From DYEP01 sp040755615 (lineage in GTDB: Bacteria; Bacillota; Sulfobacillia; DUSP01; DYEP01): DNA of 35,279 nt. Made by a program: the position numbers and the translations under genes. The stretch covers positions 1 through 35,279 of the forward strand of contig JBFMAL010000029.1 of the NCBI GenBank assembly GCA_040755615.1, written 5' to 3'. This document shows positions 22,523-30,535 of the stretch, in pieces. How positions within the stretch are numbered: the first letter of the stretch is position 1; each line of letters starts with the position of its first letter. The notes below the pieces were generated by a model. It had not been told where the DNA came from, searched no databases, and saw nothing but the letters and a program-made list of their open reading frames with translations.

Positions 22523-23731
22523 CTAAGAGTACTCTCTGCGCAGCATCCGGCCGATCTCCCGCAGAGAGATGGTCCGGTCATACTGCAGAATGCTCCTGTC
22601 AAATATACGTGCACCTGCAATGATAAAGAAGGCCACCGACAGGACCATAACCGCAAACGCGGCGGCGATCTCCCACCACGGCAGTGTGGTAGCAGCCATG
22701 CGCAGCAACACCGTCACCGGAGTAAAGGGCGGCACGAAGCTTAAGACCCGCACCCAGAACGCGTTGGGGGCCATGATGATGGCAGAAGCGGTGAACAAGG
22801 GGATCATGGGAATGATAAGAACGAGGCCCTGTGCCTGGCTAGTTTCCTCCGCATCTTTCATCGTCGCTCCGGCAGCGGCATACAGCGAGGCAAAGAGGAG
22901 ATAGCCGCCGACGAAAAACAGGACGGCAGGCGCCAGGTCCGCAGCACTCAGGGAAAGCCGCCCAAAGTCGATAAAGCGCGCCGCTACTGCAAGACCCACC
23001 GCCATCCAGATGGTCACTTGTATCAGCCCAAGAGCTGCAAAGCCGAGAAGTTTACCCAGTAGGAGGTCGAGTGAAGAGATGGACGAAAGCAGTATCTCCA
23101 CGATCCTGTTCCTCTTCTCCTTCATCACACCGTACATCAACACCTGCCCGGAGAATATCGCCGCCAGAACTAAGATGAGCGTTACAGCATATGGGACCAG
23201 CATCTCAACCCACGAAGCGGCTTCACCGGCCAGGGATCGTACCTGGAGCACGACGGGAGCGGTAACCAGCCGTACTTGGTCCGGGCTCAAACCCGCCTGG
23301 AGCAACCTATATCGGGTCACCGAATAACGCACGGCCTCACTCAGCGCCACGGCCCGCTGGTCGCGGGTATCCTTGACGTAGTACGGGACGTTCCCGGTCA
23401 ACACCGCTTCTTGAGTAATGTGGAGATAACCGGCGTATGTGCCTGCCCGCACCTCGTCTGATAGCCGGTCGCGGTCCGCCGCCGCAAAAGCGATGGTGGT
23501 GACCGGCGAGGTGGAAAGGTAGTCTTTCAAGATCGGGTAGAGGGCACCTGTTTCGTCGATGACCGCGACCTGTTGCGCCTCCTTCTGAGCGCTTGCAGTA
23601 CCCAGGTAGCCGACCAGGCCTCCGATAACCATCAAGATAGGCATAGCTAAGGTCAGTGCGAGAAATGTGGGGCTTTTTATGTTCTTAACAAACTCCCAGC
23701 GTGCTACTTTCAGCGTGTCCTGCAGTCTCAC
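22523..23731 (-). CDS. ABC-2 type transporter permease (NatB-like)
   Basis: A 402-residue membrane subunit of an ABC exporter. One helix lies near the N-terminus (ALTLAMPILMVIGGLVGYL), then a ~130-residue extracytoplasmic domain, then five or six helices in the C-terminal half, including the GVMKEKRNRIVEILLSSIS motif typical of ABC-2/NatB permeases. NatB-type pairs export sodium or small toxic compounds; the substrate here is unknown. The start is GTG at 23731 and overlaps the end of the ATPase gene by ~47 bases, so the two are coupled. Confidence 0.92.
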   Translation of the reverse strand: MRLQDTLKVARWEFVKNIKSPTFLALTLAMPILMVIGGLVGYLGTASAQKEAQQVAVIDETGALYPILKDYLSTSPVTTIAFAAADRDRLSDEVRAGTYAGYLHITQEAVLTGNVPYYVKDTRDQRAVALSEAVRYSVTRYRLLQAGLSPDQVRLVTAPVVLQVRSLAGEAASWVEMLVPYAVTLILVLAAIFSGQVLMYGVMKEKRNRIVEILLSSISSLDLLLGKLLGFAALGLIQVTIWMAVGLAVAARFIDFGRLSLSAADLAPAVLFFVGGYLLFASLYAAAGATMKDAEETSQAQGLVLIIPMIPLFTASAIIMAPNAFWVRVLSFVPPFTPVTVLLRMAATTLPWWEIAAAFAVMVLSVAFFIIAGARIFDRSILQYDRTISLREIGRMLRREYS

Positions 23732-24647
23732 CGCACTCGCCCCTTTCTTTCACAGTTTCAATAAAGATCTCATGCAACGGTGGCTTGGCCACAGTGATTT
23801 CCTGCAGCTCCATCCGGTTCCCCAGCAGCTGCACCAGCTCGCTTGGCGTCAGCGTCCCCCCGTAGCGCAGGGAGGCCTCCCCCGGTCCTTCCTTGAGCAC
23901 CCTCATGCCTGGGATTGTCTTAAGAAAGGATGTATCCTGGGAGGGAGAAAAGCGCAACTCCACGGTGTTCTCTTTGTACCGTCTTTTTATGTCCTGTAGG
24001 GTTCCTGAAAGTACCTCCCGGCCGTGGTTGATCAGGAAGATCGAGTCGCACAGTTCTTCTACGAGGTGCATCTGGTGTGCGGACAGGAGTATGGTTACAC
24101 CGTCTGCTTGCAGTTCCCTGATAACCTGTTTCATAAAGTCCTGATTGACCGGATCGAGGCCCGAGAACGGCTCGTCAAACAGGACCAGCTGCGGCTGGTG
24201 AAGGACAGAAGCAATAAACTGGACCTTTTGTTGCATACCCTTCGAGAGCTTCTCCAGTTTCTGGAATGCATAGTTTGCCAGGCCCAGCCGTTTCAGCCAC
24301 GCCATGCCTTCCCGCCTGGCGTGAGCAGCGGGCTTACCCTTCAGGGCGGAAAGGTAGACGAGGTTGTCAAGGACCCTGACGTCATAGTACAAGCCCCTCT
24401 CCTCTGGCAGGTAGCCCACCTTCGACTTATCCAGCCTCCCCGGGGTACCGTTGAACGAGAATGTTACCTCGCCCCGATCCGCTGGCAAAATGCCCATGAT
24501 CATCCGGATGGCGGTAGTCTTACCGGCGCCGTTCGGACCGAGTAGCCCCATCACCGCGCCTCTCGTCACAGAAAAGCTGATGTCGTCTACTGCTTTCTTG
24601 CTACCAAACTGCTTTGAGAGGTTGCGCACAGTCAGTATCTCCACCAT
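23685..24647 (-). CDS. ABC transporter ATP-binding protein (NatA-like)
   Basis: A 320-residue ATPase subunit for the following permease. Walker A is GPNGAGKTT, the Q-loop region GYLPEERGLY, the signature LSKGMQQKVQFIAS, Walker B LVLFDEPFSGLD and the switch His is in LLSAHQMH. After the ~220-residue core comes a C-terminal domain of ~90 residues common in NatA-type exporters. The ATG follows AAAGGAGGCAGTGC; a longer frame of 35 extra residues lacks such a site. Confidence 0.95.
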   Translation of the reverse strand: MVEILTVRNLSKQFGSKKAVDDISFSVTRGAVMGLLGPNGAGKTTAIRMIMGILPADRGEVTFSFNGTPGRLDKSKVGYLPEERGLYYDVRVLDNLVYLSALKGKPAAHARREGMAWLKRLGLANYAFQKLEKLSKGMQQKVQFIASVLHQPQLVLFDEPFSGLDPVNQDFMKQVIRELQADGVTILLSAHQMHLVEELCDSIFLINHGREVLSGTLQDIKRRYKENTVELRFSPSQDTSFLKTIPGMRVLKEGPGEASLRYGGTLTPSELVQLLGNRMELQEITVAKPPLHEIFIETVKERGECGETAGHAESSTLGVC

Positions 24648-24853
24648 GCACTGCCTCCTTTCATCAACGTCATAATCTATTTGCGCTGTGAGGGTTTTCG
24701 TTGGTCGGATATGAAGCGCATAGATATGGCTATGTTTCGCGAGGAAACACAACGTCTTAAGCCAGGGTGTTACAGTTCGTACCGGCCAAAGGAGATACTT
24801 ACCGCTCGGCGTATTGTTGCTGCGGATCCTGATGTGAACCGGCCAAGTTACTG

Positions 24854-25075
24854 TCAGGCGGCTTTTACCAGGCTCCTTATATTCTTCTCTTGTTTCCCCG
24901 TATCTGGCCTACCGCCATCGCCAGCATCACCACCGACGCCAGCGTACACCGTAGTCTCATTTCTTTCAGGCCACGGATGAAGTGCTTTCCAAAACCATAT
25001 GCCTCATCCATGCGGCTGTTTACCGGTTCTATGGCAGTGCGGTTTTTGTATAGCGTTCTCCTTATATAGATTCTG
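24854..25075 (-). pseudogene. Transposase C-terminal fragment
   Basis: In one minus-strand frame ending at a stop at 24854-24856 the text reads YKNRTAIEPVNSRMDEAYGF, then HFIRGLKEMRLR and VVMLAMAVGQIR. This is the conserved end of a DDE transposase with the NRTAIERVNSRLDE-like block. It continues upstream into another frame (LPALSRLFQQNLYKE), showing a frameshift. No terminal repeats were found. Confidence 0.65.
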
Positions 25076-25264
25076 CTGAAAAAGTCTGCTAAGCGCAGGT
25101 AAATCAGGGATTCCGGTCTCCGTGGCGAATTGTTTATGTGAGAATAAAATAAAACAAAATGCCAGGAGGGAATCCCTGTGGTAATTACAGTTCAACATAA
25201 AAGCTTCAGTTCCTGCGGAGGTGAAGAATAATGTTGCGCCTCCGCCAGGAAGATGGCCAACGGA

Positions 25265-25470
25265 TATCACTGACAGAACAGTTGTTGCCAACTCCCGGAA
25301 GATCTTGCTAAACTGGACGACTGGTTGGATGATGAACGGTTCTTTGAACCATTTCGAGACAAGTTATCACAAGCAGTTGGGAGGCCTTCCGTACCCATAA
25401 TGCTTGGCCGGGCACCGGTACTTCAAGGTTTCGCGTTCCTTTCGAAACGCTTGTTTGTCTCAGGACAGCG
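25265..25470 (+). pseudogene. Transposase N-terminal fragment, opposite strand
   Basis: The plus-strand frame from 25298 reads EDLAKLDDWLDDERFFEPFR followed by a GRPSVPI block, the N-terminal region of the same general transposase type. The following text loses similarity. It lies between two minus-strand pieces, so part of the element was inverted. Confidence 0.5.
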
Positions 25471-25750
25471 GCAGTAAACTATGCTGTAAAAACCGTATCT
25501 CTTCGCCACCTTTCCGCACATCGCGTATGCCAATCACGGGCTTGACCTGGTGTTTATCCCGTAGCTTAACGATAAACTCGGTAACGTAATGCCTCTATCC
25601 CTTATTACAACTTCACACTGGGCAATGATTCCCGGGTGTCGTTTTGCCAGTTGATCAACCAGCTCGGAACCCTTCTTCATGTCGCTGCCCTGAATGCTCT
25701 GACAGGAGCATAGCCAGCGCGCCAGGCTCGCCGCCCTCAACCAGCGGGCG
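25440..25750 (-). pseudogene. Transposase central (DDE) fragment
   Basis: On the minus strand GSELVDQLAKRHPGIIAQCE and VVIRDRG lead, after a frameshift, to VTEFIVKLRDKHQVKPVIGI and RDVRKGGEEIRF. The blocks correspond to the Asp-containing ADRGYD and KPVIDIRN segments of DDE transposases. The first stop in frame follows at about 25470. Broken copy. Confidence 0.55.
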
Positions 25751-25779
25751 CAGTAACTTCACCCAGCTGTCGATCTTCC

Positions 25780-26307
25780 TCACATTCGTTCCCCGCTGAT
25801 CTCGCGTTCCATGAGCACCGGATCGGGGAAGATAGGATGCGGGGTGTGCATGAATCCGGGCAGCTCTTTCACCCTGGAAAACCCCAGCCTGGCATACAGC
25901 GGGGCCGAGAGCCTGCTTGCCACAAGAACAGCGCGTTTCATACCATCATCGTGCGCCCTGGCCAGGATATGTCTCATCAGCGACGTCCCGATCCCCTGGC
26001 CCCTTTCGCGGGGCAGCACGTTCAGGGACGCCACATACAGGGCAGCACCATCAGGTCTGCCCGCCGTCCGGACATCCGTCTCGCTGTATTCCTCCGGTGC
26101 AAAGTCCAGGTCAACCCGGAAAGAGTTCACAAACCCGATCATCCGACCACCGCGCACCGCCCCCCACGTGCCGGCGGGGTAGGATCGCATCCGCTCCAGC
26201 ATCGTCTCTCTGGAAGCGGACAAGTCGAGGAACACCTCTCTTTCAACGCACATGAGATCGTCCAGATCATCCGGTGTTACCTGTATGATATCAAAATACT
26301 GCGACAT
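25780..26307 (-). CDS. GNAT-family N-acetyltransferase
   Basis: A 175-residue acetyltransferase of the GNAT fold. ALYVASLNVLPRERGQGIGTSLMRHIL holds the beta4 strand and the acetyl-CoA pyrophosphate loop (RGQGIG), followed by AVLVASRLSAPLYARLGFSRV, the usual last strand and helix. GRMIGFVNSF is the beta3 segment. The acceptor is not predictable. The ATG at 26307 follows AAGGAGTGAAGC; a codon 17 residues earlier lacks a site. It stands alone between pseudogenes. Confidence 0.9.
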   Translation of the reverse strand: MSQYFDIIQVTPDDLDDLMCVEREVFLDLSASRETMLERMRSYPAGTWGAVRGGRMIGFVNSFRVDLDFAPEEYSETDVRTAGRPDGAALYVASLNVLPRERGQGIGTSLMRHILARAHDDGMKRAVLVASRLSAPLYARLGFSRVKELPGFMHTPHPIFPDPVLMEREISGERM

Positions 26308-26639
26308 CTGCTTCACTCCTTGAGCCCGGAATATACCATAACCCGCTGCGCTGCTCACTTTCGGTTCTATGCCGGCGCATGATCAAAAAGGCGCCGCCGC
26401 GACGGGGCCGTGTCCTGACGACGCATGTGCCCTCTGAACTGATTATACATAATCCGCGCAGACTCGACACCACACTCTGACAGGTTTCAGTAAGCCGCGG
26501 CAGCTTCCGGATGCAAGCGGGACGCCGGTCCTTAACTCGGCATAAACCCTATACCGCCCGTCTGATGCACCCGGAAAAGACACCCGTTTCTGTTTCATGG
26601 CTGGATCCGTGCTGCACCCGTAGGCACGACGAGGGCATC
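26308..26639. other. Stretch without a recognisable gene
   Basis: No supported gene. The last part may contain more of the decayed molybdoenzyme that becomes recognisable at 26640, but no frame there could be assigned. Confidence 0.4.
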
Positions 26640-26942
26640 AGCAGTTACGAATGTGGCGCCCCACACCCTGTGGCTGAACCCTGAGGATGGTGCCGAACGG
26701 GGTGTCAGGGACGGGGATTGGGTGGGCATGCAGCGGGCGCGGTGAAGTGAAGATCACCGCCAGGGTTACCAGGCGAATTATGCCCGGTGTGGCGGCTATC
26801 CGCAGGGCACGCATTACAGCCCGGACCCGGAGAAGGTGGCCCATGGGGGCTGTATCAACACCTGACCAAATACTACCCCACGCCGCGGGCCACGGGCAAC
26901 CTCCAACACACCAACCTGGTGCAGGTGGAGGTGATAAAATGA
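26640..26942 (+). pseudogene. C-terminal remnant of a DMSO-reductase-family molybdoenzyme
   Basis: Only the molybdopterin-dinucleotide-binding C-terminus is left, spread over three frames: APHTLWLNPEDGAERGVRDG; then, one frame over, GEVKITARVTRRIMPGV; then QGTHYSPDPEKVAHGGCINT; and finally LTKYYPTPRATGNLQHTNLV followed by QVEVIK and a stop. These blocks in this order are the end of DmsA-type subunits. The last stop overlaps the ATG of the iron-sulfur subunit, preserving the old operon structure. Confidence 0.8.
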
Positions 26943-27608
26943 GCAGTCAGTACGGGTTTTACCTGGACGCTGACGGTTGTAGCGGCCGTGGTGCCTGTGT
27001 TATGGTCTGCAAGGGTAAAAACAATCTGCCGGTGGGCCTGCTCTGGCTGAAAGGAAGGGATGGTGCTTTTACAGTTGGGGCAGGGGGGCTGGAGTGTGAT
27101 GTTTTTGGACCCTGGCCTGCCACCACTGTCGGCAGCTGGCCTGCGTCGAATCCTGTTCCGCGGGGCATTGTACAAAAAGGAAGACAACGGCCTGGTGCTA
27201 TTGGAGAGTGAAAAGTGCTGCGGTTGTCGGCCCTGCCTGGAGGCCTGCCCTTACGGCGCTCTGCAACATCACCGGGAAAAAGAGAAAGCGGGCAAGTGTG
27301 ACAGCTGCACGGAACTGCTGGAACAGGGAGAAAAACCGGCCTGCGTCTCTGCCTGCCCCCTGCGGGTGTTGGATTTTGGTGAACTTGCCAGCCTGGGGGA
27401 AACATGCCCGCAGGCGATCCCATATGAGCAGTTTGAGCCCAACGCGGGGAAGACGTTGCCTTGCCTGCTGGTAAAACCTCACCAGGGTGTACGAAATGGA
27501 GCTAAAGGCCCACAACCGGCGGTGCTCTCGCTGGCCATCGCCGAATACATGCGCGGGAAAAAGTGGATCAAGTCCGGCGACAAGACGCTGGAGCAGCTGA
27601 ATAAATAA
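26939..27608 (+). pseudogene. Frameshifted DmsB-like four-cluster iron-sulfur subunit
   Basis: The electron-transfer partner of the preceding molybdoenzyme, with four Cys groups expected for four [4Fe-4S] clusters. Group one reads CSGRGACVMVC, where the usual second Cys has become Arg. Group two, CHHCRQLACVESC, lies in a different frame; groups three (CCGCRPCLEACP) and four (CDSCTELLEQGEKPACVSAC) lie in a third frame that stays open to the stop at 27608. At least two frameshifts separate them, around 27070-27110 and 27160-27170. Residues after group four look intact (LDFGELASLGETCPQAIPYE), so decay seems recent. It cannot make a complete subunit. Confidence 0.82.
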
Positions 27609-27616
27609 GCCGCCTA

Positions 27617-27648
27617 TTGACGCTTTTTTGACGCTTTGGAGGTACAAT
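27617..27648 (+). promoter_or_regulatory. hutU promoter with 11-bp-spaced direct repeats
   Basis: TTGACGCTTT occurs twice (27617-27626 and 27628-27637), giving GACG elements at 27619 and 27630, exactly 11 bp apart. The -10 candidate TACAAT is at 27643-27648, eight bases after the second TTGACGC. No well-placed -35 box at 17 bp exists. The layout is that of SARP-activated promoters, where the regulator replaces -35 contacts. A similar arrangement precedes yjiH at 33607-33637. Confidence 0.55.
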
Positions 27649-27682
27649 CTAAAGCAGAATATTCATGAAGGGGGAGTCAGGC

Positions 27683-29710
27683 ATGTTTACCAACCGGGAC
27701 ATAGAAGCCGCTATGACTGTTAAGCTGGATAAAGAATTGCCGGAAATGCCGGAGTTTGTGCCCGGTATCAGGAGGGCGCCCCACCGGGGTTTTACGCTGA
27801 ACCAGGCACAGACCGAGATTGCCCTGAAGAACGCCCTGCGCTACGTGCCGGAAGAGTTGCACGAAGTACTGGCCCCGGAGTTCTTAAATGAACTGGTGAC
27901 CCGCGGCCGGATTTACGGTTACCGCTTCCGGCCCCCGGGCAGGATTAAGGGCAAACCCATCCATGAGTACAGGGGCAACTGCCTTGAGGGCAAGGCGTTC
28001 CAGGTGATGATTGACAACAACCTGGACTTTGAAGTGGCCCTCTATCCGTACGAACTAGTTACTTACGGCGAGACGGGCAGCGTTTGCCAGAACTGGATGC
28101 AGTACCGGCTTATCAAAAAATACCTGGAGGTTATGACCGACCACCAGACGCTGGTAATAGAATCGGGACACCCACTTGGGCTGTTCCGCTCGCGGCCGGA
28201 CAGCCCCCGGGTGATAATCACTAATGCTCTGATGGTGGGTATGTTTGACAACCAGCGGGACTATGAAGTGGCCCAGCAGATGGGGGTGGCCAACTACGGC
28301 CAAATGACCGCCGGCGGCTGGATGTATATTGGGCCGCAGGGGATCGTGCACGGGACGTACAATACCCTGCTGAACGCAGGGCGCCTGAAACTGGGTGTGG
28401 CCCAGGACGAAGACCTGAAGGGGAAGCTGTTTGTGTCTTCGGGGCTAGGTGGCATGAGCGGCGCCCAGGCCAAGGCCATTGAGATAGCAAACGGCGTGGG
28501 TATTATTGCCGAGGTGGACTACTCGCGGATCAAGACCCGCCGTGACCAGGGTTGGGTGAGCAGGGTTTCGGCCAGCTTGGATGAGGTTTTCCGCTGGGCG
28601 GAAGAACATGTAAAAGCGGGCAAAGCTGTTTCCATCGCTTACCACGGCAATATTGTGGATCTGCTGGCCTATGCGGTGGAGAAGAATGTCAGAATTGACC
28701 TGCTCTCGGACCAGACTTCCTGCCACGCGGTCTACGAAGGCGGCTACTGTCCGCAGGGCCTTACCTTTGAAGAAAGGACAGAGATGCTAAGAAGCGACCG
28801 GCCCCGTTTCATGCGGCTGGTGGACGAATCGCTGCGCAAACACTTTAATTTGATAAAGACCCTGGTGGACCGGGGCGTATATTTCTTTGACTACGGCAAC
28901 TCCTTCCTGAAGGCGGTTTTTGACGCTGGTGTGAAAGAGGTTTCCAAAAACGGCGTTGACGAGAGAGACGGCTTTATCTTCCCGTCTTACGTGGAAGATA
29001 TCATGGGCCCGCAATTGTTTGACTTCGGCTACGGCCCGTTCCGCTGGGTCTGCCTGAGCGGCGACCCGGAAGATCTGAGAAAGACCGACAGGGCGGCCAT
29101 GGAGTGCATTGACCCCAACCGCCGGGGCCAGGACAGGGATAACTACGTCTGGATACGGGATGCGGAAAAGAACCGGCTGGTGGTGGGTACCCAGGCCAGG
29201 ATCCTGTATCAGGACGCCATGGGCCGCACGAAGATAGCGCTAAAATTTAACGAAATGGTGCGTAACGGTGAAGTAGGACCGATTATGCTGGGCCGGGACC
29301 ACCACGATACCGGCGGTACTGACTCGCCTTTCCGCGAGACTGCCAACATCAAGGACGGCAGCAACATCATGGCCGAGATGGCCACCCAGTGCTTCGCCGG
29401 CAACGCCGCCCGGGGCATGAGCCTGGTGGCGCTCCATAATGGCGGCGGAGTAGGGATCGGCAAGGCCATCAACGGCGGTTTTGGCATGGTGCTGGACGGC
29501 AGCGAACGGGTGGACAGGATTCTGAGGACCGCTATACCCTGGGACGTAATGGGTGGTGTGGCCAGGCGGGCCTGGGCCAGGAACGAGAACTCCATTGCCA
29601 CCAGCATAGACTACAACCGGGAAAACCAGGGGACCGATCATATTACCTTGCCGTACATTCCTAAGCAGGAGCTGGTTTCCCGGCTAGTGGCCGAAGTATT
29701 CCAAAAATAG
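27683..29710 (+). CDS. hutU: Urocanate hydratase (urocanase), long form
   Basis: Urocanase adds water to urocanate, the second step of histidine breakdown, using tightly bound NAD+. This protein has 675 residues, longer than the ~550 of the classical enzyme, and matches the longer form found in some anaerobes. Marks are GETGSVCQNWMQYRLI, HPLGLFRSRPDSPRV, the glycine-rich NAD site SSGLGGMSGAQAKA, LSDQTSCHAVYEGGYCPQGL, IMLGRDHHDTGGTDSPFRE and the C-terminal ALHNGGGVGIGKAINGGFG. The start is the ATG at 27683 after GGGGGAGTC; an ATG six codons upstream overlaps that site. It has its own promoter and terminator. The other hut genes are not in the window, although the gene cut at 35266 could be related. 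Confidence 0.97.
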   Translation: MFTNRDIEAAMTVKLDKELPEMPEFVPGIRRAPHRGFTLNQAQTEIALKNALRYVPEELHEVLAPEFLNELVTRGRIYGYRFRPPGRIKGKPIHEYRGNCLEGKAFQVMIDNNLDFEVALYPYELVTYGETGSVCQNWMQYRLIKKYLEVMTDHQTLVIESGHPLGLFRSRPDSPRVIITNALMVGMFDNQRDYEVAQQMGVANYGQMTAGGWMYIGPQGIVHGTYNTLLNAGRLKLGVAQDEDLKGKLFVSSGLGGMSGAQAKAIEIANGVGIIAEVDYSRIKTRRDQGWVSRVSASLDEVFRWAEEHVKAGKAVSIAYHGNIVDLLAYAVEKNVRIDLLSDQTSCHAVYEGGYCPQGLTFEERTEMLRSDRPRFMRLVDESLRKHFNLIKTLVDRGVYFFDYGNSFLKAVFDAGVKEVSKNGVDERDGFIFPSYVEDIMGPQLFDFGYGPFRWVCLSGDPEDLRKTDRAAMECIDPNRRGQDRDNYVWIRDAEKNRLVVGTQARILYQDAMGRTKIALKFNEMVRNGEVGPIMLGRDHHDTGGTDSPFRETANIKDGSNIMAEMATQCFAGNAARGMSLVALHNGGGVGIGKAINGGFGMVLDGSERVDRILRTAIPWDVMGGVARRAWARNENSIATSIDYNRENQGTDHITLPYIPKQELVSRLVAEVFQK

Positions 29711-29716
29711 GTATAA

Positions 29717-29747
29717 TGGCAGGCAGCCCGATGCCTGCCACTTTTTT
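29717..29747 (+). terminator. Rho-independent terminator after hutU
   Basis: TGGCAGGCA (29717-29725) pairs perfectly with TGCCTGCCA (29732-29740), followed by CTTTTTT. The group II intron begins directly after the T-run. Confidence 0.92.
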
Positions 29748-30466
29748 GTTCGCCCGGCATGTTTGCTGAGCCGATGGGTTGAAAGAAACCCTGTCTCCTA
29801 AGGCGAGAGCGTCGCCGGCAACGGCGAGGCCTGAAGGAAGCCGAAGTAGGAGCATGAAATGTGGTGCAAGCGAACCGGGATTGGCTCTCCAGGCGGGAAC
29901 CTTGCAAGAAGTGGGAAAGCCCAAAAGCTGGACACACGGGTTCATGTTCAGGCAGGCAGACTTAACTGGGGAAGCCCTGCACCATCCCAGATAAAACTTG
30001 GTAAGTTGGAACAAGCCGAGAGGCAAGGGAGAAAAGAAGTGGTGCAGGGTAGCACACGAGTCCTTACTTGTGACGAACCTTCAGCTGATGAAAGCGAGGG
30101 GAAAACTGAAGGGAAAGCATCCAAGAGGTGCGGAGCCAAAGGAGCCAAAAGCTTCTCTGGTTGCGAAGGGATGAAGGTAAACCGGAGTGTACAACCGCGA
30201 ATTGAACGAGCATGGGAGAAGACGAGCCAGCTAGGGCCTTCGTCCGCTCAGCAGATGGTAGATTGCCCAAGAGCCAGAGACGCCGCACCGACTCCGAGAA
30301 GAGGCTGCAGCCATGTGAGGAAGCGACGCAGGGAGTACAGCGAGACTTAAGCGATACGGGGTTGCATTAGCGACTGAGGTTTACCAGAAGCTGTGTACGA
30401 GGCCCGTACGCACGGTTCTGTGAGAGGGGCAGCGCTAGGCTTATCGCCTTAGCGCTGCCCTACTCG
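29748..30466 (+). ncRNA. ORF-less group II intron, IIC-like placement
   Basis: About 720 bases with the features of a bacterial group II intron but no reverse transcriptase. The 5' end GTTCGCCCGGCATG is close to the GUGCGCC start of bacterial class introns. Domain V is at about 30387-30420: an AGC triad opening a long stem (AGCTGTGTACG with CGTACGCACGGTT). Domain VI is the hairpin GGGCAGCGCTA...TAGCGCTGCCC (30427-30460), followed by TACTC with the likely branch A. The intron lies immediately after a terminator hairpin and T-run, the usual target of group IIC introns. A short frame near 30211 could be a remnant of the maturase, but I could not confirm it. The 3' end is set only to within ~10 bases. 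Splicing would need a maturase from elsewhere. Confidence 0.75.
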
Positions 30467-30535
30467 GTTGCTGCCCCTGGACAGGAATTCCGGGACCGGT
30501 AGAGAATTTTGAAGCTATTAATAAACGGGAGCGGT

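Noticed and set aside
26687..27211. 174-residue frame spanning the dmsA and dmsB remnants
   Set aside because: It joins pieces of two different genes through a frameshift and has no meaning as one protein.
29859..30350. 163-residue open frame inside the group II intron
   Set aside because: Its sequence has no reverse transcriptase or maturase motifs and follows RNA structural domains; treated as chance.
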